Source of the DNA: Candidatus Rikenella faecigallinarum
Lineage (GTDB): Bacteria; Bacteroidota; Bacteroidia; Bacteroidales; Rikenellaceae
Direction: 5' to 3'
DNA: 64,000 bases
Assembly: GCA_019113395.1 (NCBI GenBank)
Contig: DXHL01000006.1
Coordinates: 149,808 to 213,807 of the forward strand
Part shown: one piece after another, positions 45,349 through 53,482 of the stretch
Position numbering within the stretch: position 1 is the first letter of the stretch
How the letters are laid out: every line of letters starts with the position of its first letter
Notes under the pieces: generated by a model
What the model was told of the DNA's origin: nothing
The model's input: only the letters and a program-made list of their open reading frames with translations
Databases searched by the model: none
Position numbers and translations under genes: made by a program

Positions 45349-46689
45349 CTATTCGCTCAGGAGCGGAATCCCCTTGTAGTAGTCCACCAGTTTTCGTTTG
45401 GCCTGCCAGGTCAGTTCGGCACTGAGCAAGGTGGCTCGTGCCGACAACAACTGATTGGCCGTGGTCTGCAGGTCGAGTGCGCTGAGCAGCCCCTCCTGAT
45501 ACTTGCGCTGCGCCACCCGATAGGCCAGCAGACGTGCCTGCACCTGTTTTTCGGCCTGCTGCCGTTCGGAGTAGGCCCCGTTCAGGTCGAGCACCGCCTG
45601 TTCCACCTCCACCGCTATCTGACGCTGCGTTTCGAGGTGGGTCTGTTCCGTGCTGCGCAGGTTGTTGCGCGTCCGTACAATGTTGGTTTGCCGGCTCCAG
45701 GCACTAAAAATCGGCACACTCAGACTGGCCGACAACGATTTCGAGAGGTTGTTTTTGAACTGCTCTTTGAACGCCGCGGCATCCTGACGCAGATTTTTGT
45801 AGTAGCTGCTCCCGATACCTGCCGAGGCCGACAGCGACGGGAAAAGCATCGCCTTGGCTGTCGTGAGGTCGATGCGGGCCAACCGCACATCCATCGTCGC
45901 CATCCGCATGTCGGGCAGCGTGGCCAGCGCCACATCCACCACTTTGCTCACATCCGCCGTATCCAGAAACGGAATGGCATACCGCCAGGCCGTGTCGATA
46001 TCCAACGTGGAGTCCGGCGAGTAATTCATGACGTTTTTGAGTTGCAACTCACAGGTACGCATGTTGTTTTCGACCTTCGTCAGATTGTATTCGTCGGAGG
46101 CGAGGGTCGCTTCGAGCTGCGCCACATCGGCCGCTCCGCGCAACCCCAGCTCCATCATGCGCCGCCCCTGGTGGAGGTTTTCGCGCGAGGCTTCGACCTG
46201 TTCGCGGGCCAGCCGTTCGGTGCCCAGCGCATAGGCCAGGTTGTAGTAGGCCTGCATGGTCTCCTGGGCAATGGCGTCTTCGACCTGCCGCTGCGCCTCT
46301 TCACCGCGCAGTTTCGAAATTTTGCTCGACCGCGTGTTGTTGAGCAGCTGCAACCCGTTGAAGACCGTTATTCCGGCCGAAACACTGTAACTGTTACTCA
46401 GGGTGCTGACCGACGTATAGGTATTGGTCGCGGGGTCCACGTTACGCCCGAAGCCTGCCGAGACACTCGTTCCGCCGCTCAGCGAGGGAAGGTGTTGCAG
46501 AATGGCTTGATGATAAGTCGCTTTGAGGTTGGCCGTGGCGAGTTGTTGGCGCACGGCACGGGGACTGTTCTCGATGGCATAGCGCATACAGTCCTGCAGG
46601 TTCCAGACGTGGGTCGGAGCCGAAGGCTGAGCCTGAGCGCCGAGCAGGGTCAGGCCGACGGTGGTCATCAGGGTAAAGATTCGTTTCAT
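45349..46689 (-). CDS. TolC family outer-membrane efflux protein
   Basis: A 446-residue protein with a signal peptide (MKRIFTLMTTVGLTLLGAQA), then two repeats of the TolC-type helical hairpin, e.g. WNLQDCMRYAIENSPRAVRQQLATA and LGLRGAADVAQLEATLASDEYNL (in part). It should form a trimeric channel with the downstream adaptor. The ATG at 46687-46689 was chosen from the signal peptide. A consensus sigma-54 promoter and paired activator sites lie upstream, between this gene and the divergent regulator gene. Confidence 0.92.
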   Translation of the reverse strand: MKRIFTLMTTVGLTLLGAQAQPSAPTHVWNLQDCMRYAIENSPRAVRQQLATANLKATYHQAILQHLPSLSGGTSVSAGFGRNVDPATNTYTSVSTLSNSYSVSAGITVFNGLQLLNNTRSSKISKLRGEEAQRQVEDAIAQETMQAYYNLAYALGTERLAREQVEASRENLHQGRRMMELGLRGAADVAQLEATLASDEYNLTKVENNMRTCELQLKNVMNYSPDSTLDIDTAWRYAIPFLDTADVSKVVDVALATLPDMRMATMDVRLARIDLTTAKAMLFPSLSASAGIGSSYYKNLRQDAAAFKEQFKNNLSKSLSASLSVPIFSAWSRQTNIVRTRNNLRSTEQTHLETQRQIAVEVEQAVLDLNGAYSERQQAEKQVQARLLAYRVAQRKYQEGLLSALDLQTTANQLLSARATLLSAELTWQAKRKLVDYYKGIPLLSE

Positions 46690-46753
46690 ATGGATACTCG
46701 TTTTATTTTCGGGTGCAAGGTGCTGTCTGCGTGACGGCACACGCCACTTTCTC

Positions 46754-46768
46754 GCAATCAGCGTGCCA
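46754..46768 (-). promoter_or_regulatory. Sigma-54 promoter (-24/-12) of the tolC-like/adaptor operon
   Basis: On the reverse strand TGGCACGCTGATTGC is a perfect TGGCAC-N5-TTGC. It would start transcription about 50 bp before the tolC-like ATG. Confidence 0.88.
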
Positions 46769-46823
46769 AACATTTTTATACACTGATTATCAGTGCAGTA
46801 ATAAAAAACACAAAATGTCCGAG

Positions 46824-46862
46824 TGTCTATTTTTTTGACACCGGGTGTCTATTTTTTTGACA
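46824..46862. promoter_or_regulatory. Paired 17-bp activator sites, copy 2
   Basis: TGTCTATTTTTTTGACA occurs twice, at 46824-46840 and 46846-46862, as identical direct repeats with centres 22 bp apart. The near edge is 56 bp upstream of the -24 element at 46768. The far site ends 8 bp before the -7 element of the divergent regulator gene, so binding could also affect the regulator's own promoter. Confidence 0.85.
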
Positions 46863-46869
46863 ACCGCCC

Positions 46870-46877
46870 TATCTTTG
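46870..46877 (+). promoter_or_regulatory. -7 element (TATCTTTG) of the regulator-kinase operon
   Basis: An exact TAnnTTTG match 43 bp before the regulator ATG. It suggests the regulator itself is expressed by the housekeeping sigma factor, with possible autoregulation through the adjacent sites. Confidence 0.65.
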
Positions 46878-46920
46878 CTCCGAAAAAGATACCGATTTTA
46901 CCCTCCCAATCCTCAGAGTT

Positions 46921-48291
46921 ATGAAAAAAGAAGGAACCATCGTTGTGGTGGACGACAACCGCAGCATGCTGACCGCCGTCGAAATCCTGTTGAACGGCAT
47001 TTTCGACCGTGTTGTGACCCTCAACAACCCCAACCAACTGCCGACCACGCTGCGCGACGTAAAGCCCGACGTGGTGCTGCTCGACATGAACTTCAGCTCG
47101 GGCATCAACAGCGGCAACGAAGGGCTCTACTGGCTGGGCGAGGTCAAGAAGGCCGACCCGACCATCGAGGTGGTTCTTTTCACGGCCTATGCGGACATTG
47201 ACCTGGCGGTGAAGGCGATGCAGCGCGGCGCTACGGATTTCGTGGTCAAGCCGTGGAACAATGCCAAACTGGTGGCCACGCTCCAGTCGGCTCTGGCGCT
47301 GCGCCAGTCGCGCTCCGAGGCGAAACAGTTGGGCGACATCAAACGGTCGTTTGCACCGGAGAGCTCCGATAACGGGATGTTCTGGGGGACCTCGCCTGCC
47401 ATGCAGCAACTGCGCACGATGGTCGAAAAGGTAGCCGACACGGATGCCAACATCCTGATAACGGGCGAAAACGGAACGGGGAAAGAGATGCTGGCGCGCG
47501 AAATCCACCGTCTTTCGACGCGCCGCGACGAGCTGTTCGTGGCCGTAGACCTGGGGGCCGTCCCCGAGACGCTGTTCGAGAGCGAATTGTTCGGCCACGT
47601 CAAGGGAGCCTTTACCGACGCCCGTGCGGACCGCGCCGGGAAGTTCGAAGCAGCCTCGAACGGCACCCTTTTTCTGGACGAAATCGGCAACCTGCCCTAC
47701 CACCAGCAGGCCAAACTGCTGACCGCCATCCAGAGCCGCAGCATTGTGCGCGTAGGGAGCAACACGCCCATTCCGGTCAATATCCGCCTTATCACGGCCA
47801 CAAACCGTGACCTCAACCAGATGGTGGCTGCCGGGGAGTTTCGCGAAGACCTGCTCTACCGCATCAACACCATCCACATCGAGCTGCCGTCGCTGGCCCA
47901 GCGGACCGAAGACATTGTGCCGCTGGCCGAAATTTTCCTGAAACGTTATGCGGCCAAATATGCCAAGCCCTGCGCCACGTTTGACGAAGCGGCCCGCACG
48001 AAGCTGCTCGGGCACGACTGGTCGGGAAACATTCGGGAGTTGCAACACACGGTCGAGAAGGCGGTCATTCTCTCGGACCGCGCCTCGATTGCGGCCGACG
48101 AGCTGTTGCTGTCGCGCCGTGAGGCCACACCCCGCACGGCACGGGCTGCCTATTCTACCCTCGAGGAGATGGAACGCTCGATGATATCGAACGCCATGCG
48201 CCGCCATGCCGGCAACCTGACGGCCGTGGCCACGCAACTCGGCGTCACGCGGCAGACCCTCTACAACAAAATCAAGAAGTACAACCTCTAA
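46921..48291 (+). CDS. NtrC-family sigma-54-dependent response regulator
   Basis: A 456-residue activator. The receiver domain (1-125) has the acidic pair DD11-12, phospho-acceptor Asp55 (VVLLDMNF) and the lysine in FVVKPW. The AAA+ domain has Walker A GENGTGKE (182-189), the sigma-54 contact loop GAFTDA (229-234, a variant of GAFTGA) and Walker B GTLFLDEIG (248-256). A C-terminal Fis-type helix-turn-helix (NLTAVATQLGVTRQTLYNKIKKY) binds DNA. It is divergent from the tolC-like gene and 13 bp before its histidine kinase. It probably activates the three sigma-54 promoters around it. Confidence 0.95.
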   Translation: MKKEGTIVVVDDNRSMLTAVEILLNGIFDRVVTLNNPNQLPTTLRDVKPDVVLLDMNFSSGINSGNEGLYWLGEVKKADPTIEVVLFTAYADIDLAVKAMQRGATDFVVKPWNNAKLVATLQSALALRQSRSEAKQLGDIKRSFAPESSDNGMFWGTSPAMQQLRTMVEKVADTDANILITGENGTGKEMLAREIHRLSTRRDELFVAVDLGAVPETLFESELFGHVKGAFTDARADRAGKFEAASNGTLFLDEIGNLPYHQQAKLLTAIQSRSIVRVGSNTPIPVNIRLITATNRDLNQMVAAGEFREDLLYRINTIHIELPSLAQRTEDIVPLAEIFLKRYAAKYAKPCATFDEAARTKLLGHDWSGNIRELQHTVEKAVILSDRASIAADELLLSRREATPRTARAAYSTLEEMERSMISNAMRRHAGNLTAVATQLGVTRQTLYNKIKKYNL

Positions 48292-48304
48292 CCTTCGGGG
48301 AGCC

Positions 48305-49633
48305 ATGTTTTTCTATGCCCGTGTGACGCTTCGCCTGCTGTCGCTGCTGGCGGTGGTGGCGGTGTCGGCAGCCGCCACGCTCTATTTTCTGCTGCAAGGG
48401 TACTACGCCCTGGTCTTCTTCATGGCATCGGTACTGGCCGGGTCGGTGTGGAGCGTGCTGCGATTCAACTCCCGCAACGCCCGCAAACTGATGTATATGT
48501 TCAGCTCCATCGAGAGCGGCGACTACTCCTTCAAGTTCACCGAAACCGACCCTTCTCGCAACGATACCATGGTCAATGCCGCCCTGAACCGCATTCGGAG
48601 CCTGCTGACCCGTGCCCGCGACGAGACCATCGAACAGGAGAAGTACTACCAGTTGATACTGGAGAGCATCACGACCGGCATTGTAGTCATCGACGCGCGC
48701 GGACACGTGTTGCAGACCAATCGGGAGGCGATACGGCTGCTGGGGCTGGAGCCCTTCACCCACATCACGCAGCTGGCGCGGCTGGACGAGCAGTTTCCTG
48801 CCCTGCTGAACGACATCGAGGCGGGCGAGAGCCGTCAGCTGATATGCAACAACGAACACAGCTCGGTGACCCTCTCGGTGCAGGCGTCGTCGATAATGCG
48901 TCGGGGCGAACGGTTGAAGATTTTGGCGCTGACCGACATCGAAAACGAATTGTCGGACCGTGAAATCGAGTCGTGGATACGGTTGATACGAGTGCTGACC
49001 CACGAAATCATGAACTCCATCAACCCGATAACCTCCATCAGCGATTCGCTGGTCGAGCGGGTCGAGCACAGCAGCCCCGCACAGATACGGCAGGGGCTGG
49101 AGACCATCAGCCAGACGGCCAAAGGATTGCTGTCGTTCGTGGAGTCGTACCGCAAGTTCACACGCCTGCCGGCACCCGAACCCACGCTGTTCTATGTCAA
49201 GGAGTTTATGGAGAGTCTCCGTTCACTGGCCTTAGCCACGGTTCCGCAGGGGGCCCGCCCCGTGGAGATACGGGTATCGGTCGAGCCGGAAGATATGATT
49301 CTCTATGCCGACCGCGGGCAGGTGACCCAGGTGGCCATCAACCTGCTGAAGAACTCCATCGAAGCCACCCTCGAAACCGACCATCCGCACATCGACTTCA
49401 CGGCTACGCTGGACAGCCGCGAGCAGGTGATACTGACCGTGGCGAACAACGGACCGAGCATTCCGCCCGAGGTGGCCGACCACATTTTCATCCCCTTCTT
49501 CACGACCAAATCGGGCGGTTCGGGTGTGGGGCTGAGTCTGTCGCGGCAGATAATGCGGATGCACGGCGGCTCGTTGAAGTACCGTCCGGGTAGCGACGGC
49601 ACGGGTGCAGTCTTCACGATGACCTTTCGGTAG
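48305..49633 (+). CDS. Sensor histidine kinase (NtrB/NtrY-like) paired with the sigma-54 activator
   Basis: A 442-residue kinase with two N-terminal membrane helices (about 8-50), a HAMP-like linker, a PAS-like domain (about 112-210, LESITTGIVVIDARGHVLQTN), the phospho-acceptor box RVLTHEIMNSINPITS with His233, and a full HATPase domain (NLLKNSIEA, FIPFFTTKSGGSGVGLSLSRQI). There is almost no periplasmic domain between the helices, so it may sense membrane or cytoplasmic state. It starts 13 bp after the regulator and is surely co-transcribed. Confidence 0.94.
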   Translation: MFFYARVTLRLLSLLAVVAVSAAATLYFLLQGYYALVFFMASVLAGSVWSVLRFNSRNARKLMYMFSSIESGDYSFKFTETDPSRNDTMVNAALNRIRSLLTRARDETIEQEKYYQLILESITTGIVVIDARGHVLQTNREAIRLLGLEPFTHITQLARLDEQFPALLNDIEAGESRQLICNNEHSSVTLSVQASSIMRRGERLKILALTDIENELSDREIESWIRLIRVLTHEIMNSINPITSISDSLVERVEHSSPAQIRQGLETISQTAKGLLSFVESYRKFTRLPAPEPTLFYVKEFMESLRSLALATVPQGARPVEIRVSVEPEDMILYADRGQVTQVAINLLKNSIEATLETDHPHIDFTATLDSREQVILTVANNGPSIPPEVADHIFIPFFTTKSGGSGVGLSLSRQIMRMHGGSLKYRPGSDGTGAVFTMTFR

Positions 49634-49674
49634 GGGGGAGTCATGTTCCTTTGGTGGAGGCTCCGAGGTGCGGT

Positions 49675-49713
49675 TGTCAAAAAATTAGACAGCAAGTGTC
49701 TAATTTTTTGACA
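49675..49713. promoter_or_regulatory. Paired 17-bp activator sites, copy 3
   Basis: 49697-49713 reads TGTCTAATTTTTTGACA and 49675-49691 is its exact reverse complement; flanking GGT/ACC extend the palindrome. Centres are 22 bp apart. The near edge is 55 bp upstream of the -24 element at 49768. The hairpin could also serve as terminator of the kinase mRNA. Confidence 0.8.
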
Positions 49714-49767
49714 ACCGCAATTTTTCGCGAAACCATAATTCACTGATTAAAAGCTTATTAAAAATTA

Positions 49768-49782
49768 TGGCACGATATTGGA
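49768..49782 (+). promoter_or_regulatory. Sigma-54-like promoter of the second permease
   Basis: TGGCACGATATTGGA has a perfect -24 half, but the -12 half reads TGGA instead of TTGC. It lies 38 bp before the permease ATG at 49820 and at the same distance from the paired sites as the other two promoters. Confidence 0.6.
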
Positions 49783-49819
49783 ACCGTATCGGGGCAGAAA
49801 ATCATTAAACGCTACCGAT

Positions 49820-52249
49820 ATGTTCAAGAATTTTCTTCTGGAGAGCCTGAGGGCCAAGAAAAACAGACCCCTCTCGTTCATCATCAACTGGCTGGGGCTG
49901 ACGCTGGGCTTTGCCGCCGTGATTGTGATGTATCTCTTTATCATGGCGCAGCTGCGCCACGACAACTGCTTCAGCGAATCGATGGAGAGTGCGGGCCGCT
50001 GCGAAATCGATACGGATGTGATTGGGGCCATCTGCCCCGACCCGCTGGCACGGTTCATGATGCAACTGCCGGAGGTAGTGGCCGCCACCCGAACGACCCA
50101 ACGTGACATCCCGATTAAAGCAGCCCACCGCGACGGTGATGCCGTGATGCTGACGGCACTCTACGGCGACACGTCGTTGCTGGAGGTACTGCCGTTTCGG
50201 ATAGTGAGCGGCGGAGGACCCGATGCCCTACGCGACATCTCCAGCGGCCTGATTAGCCGTTCGGCGGCCCAAAGACTCTTCGGGTCGCTCGACGTGGTCG
50301 GGAAACAGATGGTGGTGTCGAACACCTATCCGGTGACCATCACGGGCATTATCGAGGATGTACCCCAAAATTCGTTCTATACGCCCGAGGTTATTCTGCC
50401 GATGAAGTTACTGGCCACCATGAACGGAGCCCCGGAGGACAAAGCCGACCGCTGGAGCAGCTGGTCGACCGCCTGCCACTTCCGCCTCCACCCCGGTACG
50501 GACTGGGCGGCTTTCAACAAAAAGTTTCAGATAGCCCTGCTGGAAGAGCGATGGGAGAGCTTTGGCCCGGGCTATCAGACCATCGGGGAGAACAACCTCA
50601 CCGTCGAAGAGTATATCGCCCAAAAGGGAGGCCCCGACAATCCCGACCTGCCGCACGTGAGACCCTTTATGGATTGCTACTTTGCGTACGACATTGCGGA
50701 AAACGGAAGCATCAATACCTACAACCCCTCCTCGCTGATGGTGCTGGCCATTGTCGCAGGGCTCATCCTGCTTATCGCCATCTTCAACTACATCAACATC
50801 TACACCGCCCGCTCGACCGAGGTCATTCGCGCCATGGGGATTAAGTCCATCATGGGAGCCAGCCGCCGCAACCTGATTGGGTTTATCATCGGTGACTCGG
50901 TGGTCATCACCTTCGTGTCGGCACTGACGGCCTACCTGCTGGCCGCCATGCTGCAACCGCTCTTCCCCGCGATTATCGGCACGGAACTCTCGCTCTCGCT
51001 GACTTGGGATATGTTGCTGGTGCTCTTTGTCGGGATGCCGCTGCTGTGCGGGGTGCTGTCGGGGATTTTCCCGGCCGTGACGCTCACCCGCATGAAACCC
51101 CTCGACGCCATTGCCAACCGTTCGAGCGGCGGACGACAGATGTCCGCCGTGCGCAACGGCCTTATCGTCCTGCAATTCATTATCTCCATCGGACTGATTG
51201 CCTCCACGCTGTTGATTAACAAACAGATGCGATATATCAACACGCTCGACATGGGATACAATCGGGAGAATATCCTCACCATCGAAAGCGAGGCCTTCGC
51301 CTACTATCGGACCAACAATGTGGAACGCTTTGCCGCTTTCCGCAACCGTCTGCTCACCTCGCCCACCATTATCGATGCGTCGCTCATCGACGGTTACCTC
51401 CCTCAGGTGGGCTCCATGAACACCCTGTCGCTCGGAGGAGACCAGTTGTACACCCCGCGCTTCCTCTACGGCGACCCCCATACGTTGCACGTGCTCGGAG
51501 TACCCGTGCTGGAGGGTGACTCCATCTCCGAAAGCAACTACAGGCACCTGCGCTGGAACCAGGGAATGATAAACGAAGCCCTCGCCGAATACATCCGCAC
51601 CAATGCACCCGAAATCGACGTGCCGGGCGAACAGTTTATCGGGGTCTTCCGCAACTTCCAACACCAGCCCGTCACCGAGACCGTCAGTCCGTTGATGCTT
51701 GCCAGTGCCTCAAGCGGGAACGCCCATATCCGCATCGCGGCCGGACAGGTCGAACCGGCCTTGAAGCACATCAAAAAGACTTTTGAGGCGATGTTCCCCG
51801 ATGAGCTGTATGACTGCGTCTTCCTCGATGCCGAATTCAACAGCCTCTACCAGCAGGAGCATCTCTTCCAGGCACGTCTGCTCACCTTCAGCCTGCTGGC
51901 CATCGTCATCAGCTGCCTCGGTCTCTTCGCCCTGGTGGGCTACTCCGTCGAACGCCGACGCAAGGAGATTGCCATCCGCAAGGTCCACGGAGCGATGATT
52001 CGCGAAGTGGTCGGAATGCTCTGCCTCAGTTTCCTGCGCTGGCTGGCCATTTCGTTCGTTATCGCGGTACCGCTGGTGTGGTGGATTATGGAGCGGTGGA
52101 TGAGCCAATACGCCTACCGCACCGCCATGAGTTGGTGGGTATTCGCGTTGGCGGGGCTGATTTCGCTGGTTATCGCGCTCTTCACGGTCCTCGGGCAGAG
52201 CTACAAGGCTGCCGTTGAGAACCCGGCACACGCCATCAAGAGCGAATAG
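49820..52249 (+). CDS. ABC transporter permease, MacB/FtsX type (second paralogue)
   Basis: An 809-residue permease with the same architecture as the one at 41218-43605: N-terminal helix (FIINWLGLTLGFAAVIVMYLFI), periplasmic domain, FtsX helices, a second periplasmic region and a last helix set. The ends align well (AYRTAMSWWVFALAGL here, AYRTPVYWWVFAVAL in the other). No ATPase gene adjoins it, so it may share the LolD/MacB-type ATPase. The ATG at 49820 is preferred as it precedes the first helix and leaves room for the promoter. Gap to the kinase: 186 bp, filled by regulatory sites. Confidence 0.9.
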   Translation: MFKNFLLESLRAKKNRPLSFIINWLGLTLGFAAVIVMYLFIMAQLRHDNCFSESMESAGRCEIDTDVIGAICPDPLARFMMQLPEVVAATRTTQRDIPIKAAHRDGDAVMLTALYGDTSLLEVLPFRIVSGGGPDALRDISSGLISRSAAQRLFGSLDVVGKQMVVSNTYPVTITGIIEDVPQNSFYTPEVILPMKLLATMNGAPEDKADRWSSWSTACHFRLHPGTDWAAFNKKFQIALLEERWESFGPGYQTIGENNLTVEEYIAQKGGPDNPDLPHVRPFMDCYFAYDIAENGSINTYNPSSLMVLAIVAGLILLIAIFNYINIYTARSTEVIRAMGIKSIMGASRRNLIGFIIGDSVVITFVSALTAYLLAAMLQPLFPAIIGTELSLSLTWDMLLVLFVGMPLLCGVLSGIFPAVTLTRMKPLDAIANRSSGGRQMSAVRNGLIVLQFIISIGLIASTLLINKQMRYINTLDMGYNRENILTIESEAFAYYRTNNVERFAAFRNRLLTSPTIIDASLIDGYLPQVGSMNTLSLGGDQLYTPRFLYGDPHTLHVLGVPVLEGDSISESNYRHLRWNQGMINEALAEYIRTNAPEIDVPGEQFIGVFRNFQHQPVTETVSPLMLASASSGNAHIRIAAGQVEPALKHIKKTFEAMFPDELYDCVFLDAEFNSLYQQEHLFQARLLTFSLLAIVISCLGLFALVGYSVERRRKEIAIRKVHGAMIREVVGMLCLSFLRWLAISFVIAVPLVWWIMERWMSQYAYRTAMSWWVFALAGLISLVIALFTVLGQSYKAAVENPAHAIKSE

Positions 52250-52277
52250 GGGTAGCGGCTCCACGCACAGACAGCAC

Positions 52278-52311
52278 AGGGGCGGGAGAACACGATAGTT
52301 CTCCCGCCCCT
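52278..52311. terminator. Terminator-like hairpin between the permease and upp
   Basis: A perfect 14-bp GC-rich stem (52278-52291 with 52298-52311), 6-base loop, between two convergent genes. No long T-run follows on either strand, so strength is uncertain. Confidence 0.65.
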
Positions 52312-52353
52312 GCCTTATGTGCCATGAGGGACCGCAACCGCAGTCGCTACACC

Positions 52354-53007
52354 TTACAACTTTTTCCCGTAGGCCAAATCCCCGGGGTCACCGATACCCG
52401 GAACGATATACGATTTGACGGTCATCTCCTCGTCCACCGCCGCCGTCCACAGGGTCACATGCTCCATCGGCAGCCGTTTCTGGATATACTCCACGCCGTC
52501 GGCCGACGAAATCACGGCCGCCAAGTGGGTATGGAGCGGCACTCCTCCCTTTTCGAGCAGCGCATAGTAGGCCATCTCAATCGAGGCTCCTGTGGCCAGC
52601 ATCGGGTCCACGATAATCAGCACTTTTCCCTCGAGGTCGGGGGTAGTGACCTGTTCGAGGACGATTTTCATGGTTCCGTCCTTGCTGTACTTTCGGAATG
52701 CCGACACAAAGGCATTCGAGGCGTTGTCAAAGACATTCAGAAAGCCGTTGTGCATGGGAATCCCCGCCCGCAAAATCGAGGCTATCACCACCTCATCGCT
52801 CGGCAACATCATCTCAGCCTCCCCCAACGGGGTCACCACGGTCTGCTGCTTGTAGTTCAGCGTCTTGCTAATCTCGTAGGCAATCACCTCACCGCTCCGC
52901 TCCAGGTTGCGCCGAAAGCGCATCGGGTCGCGCTGGGTCACTTCGTCGCGCATCTGTGCCACGTAACGCGACAATATCGAGTTCTGCTGGTCCAGTATCT
53001 TAATCAT
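52354..53007 (-). CDS. upp: Uracil phosphoribosyltransferase
   Basis: A 217-residue salvage enzyme making UMP from uracil and PRPP. The PRPP-binding motif appears as VDPMLATGAS (about 133-142), with ILRAGIPMHNGF and the C-terminal uracil-binding YIVPGIGDPGDLAYG. This is the Bacteroidota form with a somewhat divergent PRPP loop. The ATG at 53005-53007 was chosen; a slightly longer in-frame start exists but overlaps unconserved sequence. A good -7 element lies about 60 bp upstream. Confidence 0.95.
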   Translation of the reverse strand: MIKILDQQNSILSRYVAQMRDEVTQRDPMRFRRNLERSGEVIAYEISKTLNYKQQTVVTPLGEAEMMLPSDEVVIASILRAGIPMHNGFLNVFDNASNAFVSAFRKYSKDGTMKIVLEQVTTPDLEGKVLIIVDPMLATGASIEMAYYALLEKGGVPLHTHLAAVISSADGVEYIQKRLPMEHVTLWTAAVDEEMTVKSYIVPGIGDPGDLAYGKKL

Positions 53008-53065
53008 GGTCGTCGGAATCTGTTGCAACAACAAAAGTTTCGTTCCCCTTTCGGACGGGGTTCTA

Positions 53066-53073
53066 CAAATATA
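53066..53073 (-). promoter_or_regulatory. -7 element (TATATTTG) of upp
   Basis: On the reverse strand TATATTTG matches TAnnTTTG exactly, about 59 bp before the upp start. Confidence 0.6.
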
Positions 53074-53129
53074 AACTTTTTCGGGAATATTCGGTCAGGG
53101 AGACCGTTTCGCAGGAGTTTTTTTCGTCG

Positions 53130-53480
53130 TATCGCCCATGATATCTCTTCGGATGGTGGGAGAGGCCGACGAGGAGCAAGCAACGCTTCGGCCATTCAGC
53201 TACGCTCAGGGCGAAGTCGGCGGAGCCTGCGCGATTAGAGCGCAGGCCTCCGCAGCTCTATTACTTCGGCTTGACACGGTTTCTAACGAAACCGAATCGC
53301 ACAAACGATGGTATCGAACTCAGGCAGAGCCTGCCCAATGTCAGGTCGCTGACGAACAACACCGGCCGGAGCCAGTGGAGAGATGCGCCTCAGCGCAGGC
53401 CTCCGCAGCCCGACACGGTTTCTAACGAAACCGCCTTTTCTCTGACACAAGTCGGCTCGAGTGCCGAGCGGCGCGCCCTT
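53130..53480. repeat. GC-rich intergenic repeat block D
   Basis: No gene is supported. Two internal units each carry the 18-mer AGCGCAGGCCTCCGCAGC (53239-53256 and 53392-53409) followed by GACACGGTTTCTAACGAAAC hairpins (stems 53277-53283/53288-53294 and 53416-53422/53427-53433). The second unit also shares CGGAGCCAGTGG (53367-53378) with block A (5467-5478). The block ends in GTGCCGAGCGGC at 53461, touching the end of ispD. Confidence 0.8.
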
Positions 53481-53482
53481 CA

